Below, in pieces: positions 21,909 to 33,301 of a stretch of DNA of 46,884 nucleotides. Position numbers and translations under genes: made by a program. The notes under the pieces were generated by a model. That model saw only the letters and a list, made by a program, of their open reading frames with translations, made no database searches and was not told where the DNA came from. Source of the stretch: Cylindrodendrum hubeiense (Eukaryota > Ascomycota > Sordariomycetes > Hypocreales > Nectriaceae); NCBI GenBank assembly GCA_014621425.1, contig JAANBB010000326.1:1-46884 (forward strand). Reading direction: 5' to 3'. How positions within the stretch are numbered: the first letter of the stretch is position 1; every line of letters starts with the position of its first letter.

Positions 21909-23549
21909 ATGAGACCCGACCCAGCCATATTTGACCACACCGAAGGTATCATCATCAGCAGCGATGATTCTGATGTAATCGAAATCACCGGAAGCGCGTC
22001 TCAGCGACGATCGTCGACTTCTTTCGACCCTCGCCTTGACGAGCTCCCGGTCATCGAATCCAGGCGCACCAGTGCTGAAGATATCCTCAACCTCACACTG
22101 GAGCTCTCTCCATTGGAACAGAGTGCACCCCGGCGCTACATTCGCATCGCCATGGCCCTGCCATGGGCTCAGCACGATAACTTCCTCAGCATGCAGCTGG
22201 AGGAGGTGCGTAAGTTTATCGGCGAGGCTTTCTTCAAGACGTTGCAGCACTGGCCGTTCCTTGGAGGCTGCTTTTATCCATCCACCCGGGATGCTTCCAA
22301 GCTGAAGCTCAGGTATCCAGAGAACCTGGACCGAAGAGAGTTGACTCGCCTGGTCCGAATCCAAGCGCCCGATGAGAGTAACACCATCATTCGTGGTAAT
22401 TTATATCGCCTTGAAATGGAGACCTTTGGCAAGGAACGCTTCGTTTGGGAGGATGATCCTGAGTATGGAGATTGGTTTCCCCCTGTAACGGTCAAGATTA
22501 GCTTTGTCGACAGCGTCATCGTTCTTGGGTTTGCATTCAGTGAGGTTATTTTCGATGGGGAGTTTCTTCAAAACTTCTTCCGCCAGTTCACAAGAAACAC
22601 TTATGGCGCCAATGACAAACCGTTCGGAGGTGAGTTGAGGTCCGCATACTTGGAGACCACGCCTGCTAATTCTTGATGAGTCGGCCGCCGTTCTCTCCCC
22701 GAAGTGATAGATGGGAAAGGAGACATGGAACTGTTCCCTTGCTACGACTGGAGCTGCGGCATTCCCGAATATCCAACACCCAGGAAGAACCTAAGATGCC
22801 AAGTCATCACTCTCGATTCGCGCGCGGTTCAGGGCTTGTATGGCGCTGTTCAAGAGGTCATCACCTCAGAAAAGACGGGAGGCGTGGCCCTGTATGAGGA
22901 CTGTATTCTCGCCATGTTCTGGGTCGCCATCATGCGCACTCGCTTCCAGAATGGCAGATTCGGCTCTCGGGACCTGGGCCGTGTCAACTACTCTGTGCCT
23001 GGAGCTTCACACACTCGCAATCTGCGACGAATCGACCCTCAGCATTGCAGCAACTCAACTATCACCGTCGTCGCTAGTTGTTCAGCTCAAGACCTGATTC
23101 GAGCCCCCAACGATCCCCATGATAGCCTCCCTCGACAAATGCGCCCTGAGGATGTTGCTCTTGCAGCGCAACTCCTTAGGAGCGCACTTCAAGAATTTAA
23201 CGTCCATCACCTTTGTCAACTCACGGCTCTCAAAAATACAACATCCCCGATAGAGGAGAGGGCTGCGTATGAACGTGCACTCAGGCGGCACACCGACAGT
23301 CTTACCTTCGAGAACTGGATTTGCTACGGCACGGACTATGCTGCCCGCATCCCATTTGCTCAAGACCAGAAAACCTTTTTCTTCCCATGCAACGACCACA
23401 TTCGGGAGGGAACCGCCATCCTCCTACCACGCAAAGGTCAATACTGGGGTAACGAAAACTGGAACGTTTGTGTATGTCTAGCCGAGGATGACTTGGGCAT
23501 GCTTCTACATAATCTAGAACGTGAGGGGTGGTGGAAGTCCAACAAGTGA
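21909..23549 (+). CDS. BAHD-like acyltransferase (Tri101-type fold), catalytic His replaced
   Basis: A member of the fungal CoA-dependent transferase family (PF02458-like) whose active relatives acylate secondary metabolites. Two exons, 21909-22629 and 22705-23549, with a 75-nt intron; the protein is 521 aa. Residues 1-60 are acidic and low complexity. The fold begins near LTLELSPLEQ, with LQHWPFLGGCFYP (about 113-123) typical of the first half. The catalytic HxxxDG motif should fall at GFAFSEVIFDGEF, but here the His is Glu212 while Asp216-Gly217 are kept. The DFGWG structural motif is also missing; the equivalent stretch reads CYGTDYAARIPF. It may be a catalytically altered or dead paralog. 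The start context is CACCATGAG; an upstream in-frame ATG at 21816 lies in the leader. No other biosynthetic gene lies close by. Confidence 0.86.
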
Positions 23550-25545
23550 TGCGAAAAGATTCGGCTTTGCTAAGTTAGACGCTTCTTGCATTTGATTCAT
23601 GGGCAAGCGAGATTAGATGGCTCATTACCGAGGGGTCTGCCTCGTAACAATTCATGTAGAATACAATACCTTTGAGGACCTTGGTCCATCACACTCGCCT
23701 GTTTCACAACATAGTCTGCACGTGACCCAAGCCACAAGGGGCTCTTGGCATATAATATCATAGAATGCTCTTGTTATGCCGTTTTGGTGAGCTCATGCCG
23801 TATCGAGAGAGTAGGTGCATGTATAGTATACCAAGCGGGTCCCCGGATTGTGATCCACGCCTCCACTCCATACCTTACTCTCGGCGCATGCCATTATTGC
23901 ACCTAATACTAGGAACACAATCACTCAGAGCTCAATAGTCCATGCCAAAGAAGGAGCATAATTTGAGGAATCCATGGCATCAAACTGTCGTTCCAGATTC
24001 AAGACGGGCCAACCAAACCCGAACTGGATGCAGTCCGAGACAACCCTGGACTGAAGTTTATTAAGCGGAGCGAGAAGCCGAGCAACCCGAAGACGGCACT
24101 AATTACTGAGACCCTTGAAAGCTAACCCTTTAAGTTAGACTGAGACCTGTGTGTAAATGTAGAGTTAAGCTGTCATTGCGAAGGGATGGGTGGTTCTGTA
24201 TGCGACCATGTCTGAGACAGATGCTCCAAGGGGATGGGCCTGATTGAGGGATCCCAGCTAACTGGGTCTTGGGAGAGCTGTCATGAAGGCTTGGATATGG
24301 AGATGACTGGAATTTTGCTCGCCTCTGGGATTCCCGCAGATATTGGGGAGGGAATTCTAACGTTGTGCAGCCCTTGAATCGCAGCGAGATCCCGGAGATA
24401 ATGCCCAACATTTGATCCAATGAATCGAGGGTCTCTCTACAGTGTCATTTCGGCAGAAATATAAGCAACTAGTTGAAACGGCGTGATTGGGTTTCCATCG
24501 GCTCCGTTGGAGACGCTATGGTGAGAGTCTTCGTCCCTGCGTTGATGGTCACCAGTCTTCAAAGCGTCGGAGCCAAGCCACGCCAATCAAAGTAGCCAAG
24601 ACAGAGAGTCGGTACTCTACCTGGCCGCTAACAAAAAGAAGACCTTCCACTACTGTTCATAGCAGATAATTACATATCAATGATGGGAATGGTGATAGGG
24701 GCAACCTACTGCTTTCAACGTAATTGGCTTTGGAGCTATGCCCCCGTGGGCTTTTGGGCGTTGGAGCTGATGGAGATTCCGCGCGTCGCCTCTGCCGGTT
24801 TGCATTTCAATGACCTAATTGATGGACCGGAGCGGTAGTAGATCAACGTGAGGGCCATGTCGCCTTATTGAGTAACTGTTGAGGGATTCCTGCGGTGGTC
24901 TCAAACCTAGCTTCTACCAGCCGAGATAGAGGCATGGACTTGACTGGATAATTGGAGAGAAGCACCTCTGGAAGCGTTCAGTTGAATCCGGAAATGCAGC
25001 CCCCATTATGAGCCTCGAAGGTGGAGGAGCCATGTGTGACGAAACGGGCATCTAAGACATTGTTCCACATCCGCTGGGTCTCCGTCACAGAGCGGGCCTC
25101 TAGCAGACAGCGAGGCTCAGCCGGAATCTTGACACTGAAAAATGATGGGACTAATGAACTAATTGTCGCTTAAGGTTCAGCCATCATATAGAGGACGAGG
25201 GCTAGGCCATCCCCAGCCGACGCCTCTTAGCTTCCGGTACGAAGGTCCAAAGCTAACGACCCGAAGTACGCGGCCACTGCTAGTGGACGTTTTCGTAACC
25301 TCCGGGGCCGTCTCTGTTCGTGAGCGTAGCTATCATGCTCCTGCTTCGTGGTGATACTGCTGGTCTGGATGGCAGTCGCCATGTCGTCCTGGCTGGTGGA
25401 ACTGAACATCCGCATCCGGACAGAGTTCTCGTGAGAGAATGGCAGGCTGGTGTCTCTTATTGCGGGGCCTGATACGTTGATACATAATGAACATGAGTCC
25501 TGTCTCAGGAAGATACAACACATCTCATCCCATCGGCCATTCAGC
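23550..25545. other. Gene-free stretch upstream of the secreted-protein gene
   Basis: Two kilobases without a supportable gene. Frames are short and overlap on both strands. I see no terminal repeats, transposase motifs, tRNA boxes or long tandem repeats. It probably contains only regulatory sequence and decayed DNA. Confidence 0.5.
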
Positions 25546-26511
25546 ATGAAATCCGTAATTCTTCTCAACACATTGTGGTCGGCCCTCGGCGCCGCGCAGC
25601 AATACACCTATACCACCGCGACAGTGACAGAATGTTTCAGTACTACACCTACGAGTTTTGGGCAGCCAGCACCGACGCAAGGCCCCGATAACTACTGGAC
25701 TGTCATGATGCCGGAGTGCCAATACTGCGAATGCGACGGTTGCACCTATACCCACGAATACACTGCCACGTTTGACGTATTCTACCCCAAGGGTACGGCG
25801 CCGTGGCCATACTCGGTCAGGGAAATCTACCCAGGCATGTCAACGCTGCCCATAATGGCAACTCCCACCACCAAGGTACCATATGGCTTCACCGCAGCCG
25901 TGAAGACCTGTAGGGTCTGCGGCAACGAGCCAATCGCCGCTACCTTGACGTATCCCCGCGGGTCCCTCCCATACAGGCAAAATGTTCCCGTGCCCAGGGA
26001 CGTCGATGCGACTACCACGCCCGCGGCCACGACTCCTTCCGCTTCCAAGACTTGGTTTGCACCAGTGCCAGAATCTGTGGCACCTTCAGAGACGAGCTTG
26101 GCCAACGAGAAGCGCGAGGTAGACGACGCCGATAGCAAGGGCGAGGTTGCTCGCAGCGGTGAGACCAGTAATGAGTATTGCTCAGAATCCACGTGCGGAG
26201 TTGACGGCAACTCTGAAAGCACCGTCCCTAGCAAGATTTCCTCTCGAATCAACCGCAGAAGCTACGATTTTATGGACACCCGCTCATACCAAGATGGCTC
26301 AAGAACAAGTGATGGCGAGGGATCCGACACTGAAGAGGCTGACGAGGTCGACCCGGATGAGAACACAAGAACACAATCAGATGCGGCAAAGCCAACACAA
26401 CGCATGGCACCAATCGCTAGGGACGAGAGCACATCTGTTGAGGGGGCTGCTGATAAGCGGTTCACTACTGGTGGCTGGGCGTTGCTCATTTTGCCTTTGT
26501 TGATGGTATGA
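25546..26511 (+). CDS. Secreted Cys-rich protein, possibly GPI-anchored
   Basis: I do not recognise the family. The gene is a single exon of 321 aa. Residues 1-18 (MKSVILLNTLWSALGAAQ) are a good signal peptide, which decides the start at 25546 over an in-frame ATG 96 nt upstream. The Thr/Tyr-rich mature N-terminus holds a compact cluster PECQYCECDGC (56-66) and a second pair TCRVC (121-125), with YTATFDVFYP and VPYGFTAAV between them. Such C-x2-C-x-C-x2-C patterns in Thr-rich settings are common in fungal wall proteins. Residues 150-300 are Ser/Thr/Asp/Glu-rich and probably disordered, with NEKREV as a possible Kex2 site (KR at 189-190). The protein ends in a short hydrophobic tail, WALLILPLLMV, after small residues; this suits a GPI signal but is short. 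Likely at the cell surface. Confidence 0.82.
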   Translation: MKSVILLNTLWSALGAAQQYTYTTATVTECFSTTPTSFGQPAPTQGPDNYWTVMMPECQYCECDGCTYTHEYTATFDVFYPKGTAPWPYSVREIYPGMSTLPIMATPTTKVPYGFTAAVKTCRVCGNEPIAATLTYPRGSLPYRQNVPVPRDVDATTTPAATTPSASKTWFAPVPESVAPSETSLANEKREVDDADSKGEVARSGETSNEYCSESTCGVDGNSESTVPSKISSRINRRSYDFMDTRSYQDGSRTSDGEGSDTEEADEVDPDENTRTQSDAAKPTQRMAPIARDESTSVEGAADKRFTTGGWALLILPLLMV

Positions 26512-28426
26512 GAGGGGGCTTTTTACGATAACGAGTTGCATTAAGCGTATGGCGTTGCATTTTGATAGATTGGCAATTTTCTGACAGTCAGCATAATATG
26601 TGAATTTCGCAGCATAGAGACCAAGGGGTCCGGAAAATATAGCAGGGGGTCTAGTTTACACAGTCAGACGATAGTAGATAGCGTGTTAGGGTATATTCCG
26701 TCTAGATCAACACCTTGGATGATTGACAAAGACTTGGACTCGCGGAGATGATGGCTTGCAATTATTCCGGCTGTTTTGAGTGATTGAAATGGTGTTAAAT
26801 TAAACACGAGGATGTCTGTGAAGGACGAACAGCGATGTTGATGGTTGGCGGTTGGCACTTCTTCAGGGTTCATCATGCATAAGGGTTAAACAACAGCAAA
26901 GACCAAGTCGGTGGAGACGGAGACGGATTTTACCAGAGACCCCGCTGACAGGGCCGTCGTTTCATAAGCCACAGGAGTGAGCGACCCTTTGATATCCGAG
27001 CTGTGAGCTGTGATTGACGGCCAGGCGGTAAGCGATGAAGGGAAAATGTGTTGTGAAATATAGATGATACGATGCAGTTCGGTCTCGTATTTGCGCGCGC
27101 CAAGGACACAGATGAGAGGCCAAGACAGCGCTGGGTGCTGTGACATGTTGAATTACCGGGGTAACGGCAGTTGGGTGGCATTGTATCGGGCAGAGTGCGG
27201 CGACGTCTGGCGACATCCAGCGAACAACATGGGCACAGAAGCAGCCGGCGGCCACCAGAAATCGGCATCAGGCCCGACGAGAGGCTCCCGGTGCGTCCGC
27301 TGCGTCCGCGGATGGCACGTATTCCAGAGTACGTATTCCACGTCAGCAGGCCCCAGGGCGGCGTTGCCAGGCATCCGCAACCCGGCAGCCAGCCAAGGCG
27401 AAAAACAAACGTCACCGGAGGAGACGCCGCAACGAAAGCGCCGTCAGCCGCGCAGCTGACGACAAAGACACGAGGAAAGCGGAGGAGCACCCTCACCCGC
27501 TCGCGGTGCACATTGGGCGGACTGTGTCACTCTGATGCAAGCCAAGGCCTGTTGTGCATGGATCCGTCGCTCAGCTGGAGTCTTTGCGCGCCGCATCATT
27601 GGCTGCGCGCCGCCCCTGTAGCCCTCCCGTGGCGCAGCAACCGTCTTGCCCACTGGCGGCAGCGAGGGCAAAGACGTGGGAAAATGCCCCCCCGAACCTC
27701 CACTTCGAGGCAGCCTGGGGGGGAGGGGGGCCACAGCGAGGCGCTGCAGGGCACTGCACACTGCTGTAGCGGCGGGTAGCACCACCCCCGAAGTCCCATG
27801 TTGGTCGCCGTCCCTTCTGAGCGCTACCGCAAGCGGCGGTTCCGTGCGCTGTAGCGGGCAGCAGACAGCCCTGGGAGCCCGCCGTGGCAGCGCGGATTGA
27901 GGCTTTTCGTAGGGCACCCAGTCAGCGCAACGCGTGGCACTTTGCGGCGCTCGCTGGTCTGGGCTTAGAGGGGGCCCCCCAGGCGTCTGCGCTGTCGAGC
28001 CGCCCGGCTAAGCCCAAAGCTGTGCACAGTTGAGTCGGTACTTCGTACCTCCAGTAGCTTTCATGACGACTCTCTCGCTGACCAGGGAACGTTTCGTTTT
28101 CGATTTGTTTCCAGGGCTCCCCCCATCCAACCCGGCCGCAAACAACAAACCCTCATCCTCGCTGCTTCATTCCTCACCTTCTCCTACGAACACCTCACGA
28201 CGACAACGACACCCGACGATAGCGACGCTCGCTCTGCTCTCCTCTTCACTGCCCCCGCTTATCCTCCTGCCTACCATTGACACAGCCTGAGCTGAACCGA
28301 GCCTAAATCACCCACGACCGGCGATCCCCAACCCGAGAGCGAGATAACAATCGCCAGCTCTCTCGTCCCTCTTTGACGACCTGCGAACCCGCATCCATCT
28401 CCCCTACATCAACTCCATCAGTCATA
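26512..28426. other. Gene-free stretch upstream of the MARVEL gene
   Basis: About 1.9 kb. The first part is AT-rich; 27150-28020 is markedly GC-rich and holds overlapping long frames on both strands, as expected by chance in GC-rich DNA. G-runs occur at 27717-27730. A short palindrome ggtacttcgtacc lies at 28037-28049, and a CT/CA-rich leader from about 28130. No gene is supported. Confidence 0.55.
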
Positions 28427-29455
28427 ATGAAGAAGTTCGAATTCGACCCCGATATCGTCCCCAACCTGAAGCTCGGTGGTCACTGCTTCCAGATCATCTT
28501 CTCCTTCGTTGCATGGTGTATGGAAATTGGCGTCTTCCGCGCCAAGGACTCAGAAATCAACGGCCTCAATGGATGGACCTTTGGAGTGGTAAGATGAATC
28601 CCCATCCGGCTGTTCTCGGCTCTCCTTACTAACAGGTCTCTCCTACAGTGCTTCCTCTCAATTCCAGCATGGATCTACCTCGTCATGACCCCCCGGTTTG
28701 ACCGCACCCGCAAGTTCGCCCAGGTCCACGCCATGTTGGCTGTCGATGCTACCTTCACCGTCCTCTGGCTCTCAGCATTCGCTACCCAGGCCCATTTCAA
28801 CTCCAAGGACCTGTGCGGCAAGGCCTGCGGCATCAGCAAGGCCATTGTTGCCCTCGGTGTCTTCATCACGTACGTGTTTCATCCCAAGCCAACGCAAGCC
28901 ACAAGTGCTAACCTATTCTGCAGCCTGCTTTTTGCCGGCACCACCTTCATCAGCGCTTACACCCTGACCTACTTCAACTTCCATGGCAACCTGCCCGGAT
29001 ACGACAACCGCAAGCTCCGTGGCGGCGAGAACATCGACCCGGACAAGGCTGCCTTCTCCATGGCTCCCCATGACGACGAGGCATATGAGCGCGTCCATGC
29101 GGATGAGCACGAGCCCACGGGCAGCCAGTACAATAGCAACAGCTATAATGGCAACACCCGCTTCAACGAGGACAACCCCTACGGTGCCGAGGATGATGAT
29201 CCCAACCGCTATGGCGCCCTTCCTCCCCGCACCAACACGCTGTTCGACAATGACACCGAGTACAACTCTGGGCCCGCCTCCATGCCCTACGCAAACCCTC
29301 CTGCAGGCAATGCGTACGATAGCAACTCGTACAATGACCGCCCTCCTATCGCCAACACCTTCGATGACCACCCTCCCATTGGCGGCGTCACATACGATGA
29401 CCACCTTGACCACCCCGCCCAGTTCCCCGCTGGCAACTATGACCGAACGCACTAA
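28427..29455 (+). CDS. MARVEL-domain four-span membrane protein
   Basis: MARVEL proteins (Nce102/Sur7-related and other fungal types) act in membrane organisation and apposition. Three exons, 28427-28588, 28649-28869 and 28924-29455, code 304 aa; the introns are 60 and 54 nt. Four hydrophobic spans are visible at about residues 17-36, 51-68, 81-101 and 118-141. The pattern is that of MARVEL, with conserved WxF around GWTFGVCF and a Cys-containing loop KDLCGKACG between spans 3 and 4. The cytosolic tail (145-304) is hydrophilic, rich in Asn, Asp, Pro and Tyr, with NSNSYN-type repeats, and is likely disordered. The precise role is not clear from sequence. It converges on nop16, with 456 bp between the stop codons. 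Confidence 0.9.
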
Positions 29456-29911
29456 ATCCGTCGTGCGGAAGCATGTGGGTGCGACGACAGGATATAGAAT
29501 TCTCTTGGGTTGATCTTGTATTTTGGTTGCGGGGGTGGGAATCCTGGGAAAGTTCGCGGCTGGAGCGAGGTTCATACTGTACGGTAGATAACGTCTCTGG
29601 CTGAAGGGGGGTGTTTACGGCGTCATTGTTTACTAAGAGACTCGAGGAGAGATACCAAACCTGCCCCGGTGTACATGGAAGATAGCTGTGCAAGGCATTG
29701 GGTTTTTTGTGCGCGAGTTGATATTTTTTGGAAATGAAAAAGGACATATATATATGTATAAAGCCATATATCACTGTCTTATCTGTCAATGCCCAACTCC
29801 CAACGCCGTCTCTTTTGTGTGTCTGGCCTCCGATGCTCCCAATTCTCTTGACCAAGATGAACCAAAACCGCATCCACCGTCGCTATCTATATCCACCACA
29901 TCCCCGGCTGC
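29456..29911. other. Convergent 3' region MARVEL / nop16
   Basis: Contains the 3' ends of two convergent genes, with an AT-rich stretch including tatatatatgtata at about 29747-29760. No gene is seen. Confidence 0.6.
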
Positions 29912-30668
29912 TCAGGCCTTGGTCAGTTTGCGGATACGCTTCGCAATGTCCGCAGCCGTTTGCTGCATGGGGTTCAGTTTTCGGTCCTTGGCCATGGCAG
30001 CCGTATCCTCGCCGTACTTGGACACCATGGCGTCGAGCCACTCCTTCTCGCGCCGCTCTGGTGACGGGGGGTCTTGAAGACGGGGGCGCGGCTCTCCTGG
30101 ATGAGGGACTTGATCACATCGGTGTCCTCAGGGTCCTCCTCGATGCCGCCCCACTCCTCAGCAGCCTTGTCGTCAGCGCCCTCCATGTCGCTGTCCTCGT
30201 CGAGGTCGTTGAGCGGGTCGTTGAGCGGGTTGGGTCGCGAGTTGCCGAGAATGCGGACAATCTTTCCTTCCGCATCGCGCTCGACACGGACCTCGGAGAC
30301 GATGGCGTTCTCGATGGTGGTGATGGCGAAGGGGTCGTTGACAGACGTGCGAGCGGTAACGGCACCAGCGACGCCGAGACGCTTCTCAACGCCGCCAGTA
30401 GGGGCCTTGAGGCGGGCGAGGAGGCCGAGTCGGCGGTAGTTTTGGGAGAGCGTCTCATCCTTGTTCCTATTTCGCCGCCTGTTAGCAATTTTGCGCTCTT
30501 GGCTCCCCGCTCGTCCACACAGGACGAGAGCGGCGGGACGGGTTGGACGTACCAGTTCTTCGCGATGGTGTTGTTGCCCCGCGGGTTGAGGACCTTCTTG
30601 GACTTGTTGGACGTGCGGACCGGCTGGCGGCCGGAACGGCGCTTCTTCTTCTGGAGTTCGCGGCCCAT
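29912..30668 (-). CDS. nop16: Nucleolar ribosome-biogenesis protein Nop16, with apparent frameshift
   Basis: Nop16 is a component of pre-60S ribosomal particles. Exon 1 is 30553-30668 and exon 2 is 29912-30466, with an 86-nt intron between them. The N-terminus MGRELQKKKRRSGRQPVRTS is Lys/Arg-rich, as in the family, followed by NPRGNNTIAKNWNKDETLSQNYRRLGL. The conserved end reads KEWLDAMVSKYG, then DRKLNPMQQTAADIAKRI, but in a different frame from the middle part ending VIKSLIQESRAPVFKTPR. One base is missing, either in the C6 run at 30066-30071 or just after it at about 30051-30060; with one added base the product would be about 223 aa. A 62-nt intron would also fix the frame, but its splice signals are poor and it would remove conserved residues. 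A sequencing or assembly error is likely in a gene expected to be important. Two back-to-back GATA motifs lie about 115 bp upstream. Confidence 0.88.
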
Positions 30669-31887
30669 GGTTGCTGGAGAGGGAGTGGATTGGCGAGGGA
30701 AAGATTGGTTGCGAGAATGGGATTGGGAATGGCTGGTGGACGACGGTTTGAAAGTGCCCGCCAAAATTTCTGATCGGAGGTGCTTATCGATAAGGATGTG
30801 GCTGGCACTAGGCCCGATGAGGTTCCAGGGTTGGGGTTAGCAAGGTTGACTGAGAGCCATGCTGTGGTTTCCATCAATAGTTGGATGGCTTCTTACTAAA
30901 ATCTCAGTTTAATCTTGTATTTACCTGTATTTAACCCAATACTCATGAAGATCTCAAAAGAGCTGAGTTGAACAACCGTCACAGCGTCCCTGTGAATATG
31001 CAATGCCACGCATTGCCCAGGCTTAGAGTACCTCCCTCAACCTAGTGACTTCGCAGATACCATACACATCCGAATACGCGTTACACTATATTTTGGATAC
31101 CTCTGGTTTTGATACCATGGTGATTTCTAGAGCTTATGTGCTCAGTTTATGAGTCGGATTGGCAACCAGTGACTCTCATCCACACGGCAAAGCCCTCCAA
31201 GTACTTAAGCTTGGCAGTTAGTTGAGTGGGTAAATATGAGAGTAACCCAGTCTAAGAAGAAATACTTGTAATAGATGTATTTGTGTCACTAAATTCTGGG
31301 CTAATGGGGTATTTGTCATATGTATGAAGCCTTGACGTCGAACATCAAAGAGGCCCTCATCCTGGCCTTCGGTTCCATTGCATGGCTATTAACGACAAGG
31401 AAGAGTCGCTTCACAATTAGAGAAATTCTTGCCAGCAGTTCTTCCACACTTTGTGCGGTTGTCTGCTTTCGAGGAGTGTTACTCTTCGCGTTTGTCAAAA
31501 TGAGGCGTAAGAATTATGTATAGATACAAAGGGGAAAAGTACATGATAAAGTCTATCAATAACTCTAAGAGGAGTTTCTTTGAGCATTATCATCACAGAT
31601 CACAATTTATTGTTTCGAGATACTACAGTGTTTCTTCTACGTGCAAATAGCAATCGGTGGGCATGTTTCACGTATCATCATCGAACTTCGCACCCTCAAC
31701 GCAACATGGGTTCATAAATCATTTGGTAATATATATATCTTCCAATACGCTCTCGTCATAACCACCCAAACCCAAACCCTTTGTATGTTTATGTGCCCCA
31801 TTTCGTTTCCCCCGGCCTCTCGAGACTGTTTTTCTCAAGTCTTCTCAAGAACTCCTTGCGGAATGTGCTCCCTGCCACATTGCCACA
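30669..31887. other. AT-rich intergenic region nop16 / FAD oxidoreductase
   Basis: Holds the nop16 upstream region, with the palindrome cttatcgataag (30783-30794) and gaaattttgg near 30763, then about 1 kb of AT-rich sequence. A possible remnant of coding sequence at about 31320-31520 is too degenerate to identify. Confidence 0.5.
30783..30794. promoter_or_regulatory. Perfect 12-bp palindrome with opposed GATA motifs
   Basis: CTTATCGATAAG is a perfect palindrome made of two opposed GATAAG motifs sharing CG, about 115-126 bp upstream of the nop16 start codon. The position suits a core regulatory site. The binding factor is unknown. Confidence 0.35.
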
Positions 31888-33301
31888 TTACACCTTGAAC
31901 TTTCTCGGATCCAACTTGTCCACGTTCGCACTCTTCGCCGCCCCGTCAAAGATAAACTCGGCCATGAGCTTGCCCGTGCCCGGCCCATTCTGGATACCCC
32001 AGCAGGTGTGGCCCGCGGCGGCCCAGACGCCTGGGACCGTTGTCTTTCCCAGTAGTGGACCGGCCTCCTGGCCGAAGCGCATGTGCCGCGGGAGGTAGCA
32101 GGCTTGCTTGGCTTTGATGGGGGCGGACGCGAGAACGGGGCTGAAGGTGCTGATGTACGAGATGAGATCGTCGCATTGGGCCTCGTCATGCTCGACTTGG
32201 TCTGCTGTCTCTGGTAGGGGAATCAGAGTATCCGGCTCTCCTGCGTTACATGTCAAAATAGATCCTGGTTAGGGTAGGGTTAGAGAGTCACTTACCACAG
32301 GCATATACCTCGCCAAAGGGCCTGGCATAGATCTCAGGATCGACTCGCCCCTTATGTCGCCTCTTCTGGCCCATCGCAGCACGATGCTCAGGTATAAAGT
32401 CCGAGGGCAGCTGAATATCCGTAAAGACGGCATACGGGCTGACCTCGGCCTCGTAAACCACACTATGTGCTCTCAAGCCCTCGATCTTTGCACGCGGCAG
32501 TATACGACTTGTCCATGGACCTGCAGCAACTATAACGTCTGTGACCGCCTCAATAGTCTTGGTCTCGTCGTCTTCACGATCCAGATATTCGACGCTCTCA
32601 ACACCGGTTTTTGATGAATTGATTCCAGTGACTTTAGCGTTGGTGCGTATCTTGGCTCCTCCTTCCTGGGCGAGCTTTGCGATGGTCGTGGTGAAGTGAA
32701 AGGGATGCACCTGTGCCGTCTCCGTGGACCCCGGAGACCCCATCTCAGACCAGTTGTCGACGATGGCGCGGTCTACCCAGTCGAGGTCCTGAGGCAAGTT
32801 GCCAGCCTCAAGCAAGTCCTTTGCGGCGCCATTCTGCTTGGGCAGCTTCTCCCAGGTCTTCTCGCCCTCACCCTCAGCCTTGGCCTTCTGCTGCAAGGTC
32901 TGAATCTTCTGGCGAGAAACGATAGCGTCAAAGCTGCCGCAACCGAGCTTCCTATAGCCCCATTTCTGGGCGCCGTCGTGCTCGGCAGCGAGCTCGGCGT
33001 GGAGACGGTACGACAGCGGGACCAGACAATCAGGGTAGGCCCAGAGGGCTAGAAGGCCGCCGGCCTTTCCAGATGCTCCGGGGGCGATGGATGGGGCGGC
33101 TTCAAGCAGGGTGATTGTGTGGACGGCTGGGTTGAAGCTGGGATGGCGGGTGAGATAGTAGGCAGTTGTGCAGCCAATGATGCCACCACCTGGGATCCGA
33201 TGTCAGCTGTTGGCAATGCGATTCACATGATGTCGAGGACGAGCAATGAGGCACTGACCGACAATGACAATGTTGCGCTCCTTATCCGTGGTCTTATCCA
33301 T
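31888..33301 (-). CDS. FAD-dependent oxidoreductase, DAO family (Tda3-like)
   Basis: A flavoprotein of the D-amino-acid/glycine oxidase fold, probably close to yeast Tda3, for which an enzymatic substrate is not established. Three exons on the minus strand: 33259-33301, 32296-33189 and 31888-32240; introns are 69 and 55 nt and the protein is 429 aa. The FAD-binding dinucleotide loop is NIVIVGGGIIGCTTAYYL (about 10-27), completed only by splicing intron 1. Next come the Glu of LLEAAPS and a SGKAGGLLALW segment. The middle part contains VHPFHFTTTIAKLAQEGGAKI and VIVAAGPWTSRILP, the usual second FAD contact. The C-terminal motif GVWAAAGHTCWGIQNGPGTGKLMAEFI closes the FAD site. There is no signal peptide or membrane span. 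It diverges from the glutathione peroxidase gene. Confidence 0.9.

Noticed and set aside
26930..27917. Several frames of 150-200 aa on both strands
   Set aside because: They overlap each other in a GC-rich stretch where stops are rare. None has family features.
29988..30142. 62-nt intron to explain the nop16 frame change
   Set aside because: The donor gtgatc is weak, no branch site is visible, and it would remove residues that look conserved in Nop16.
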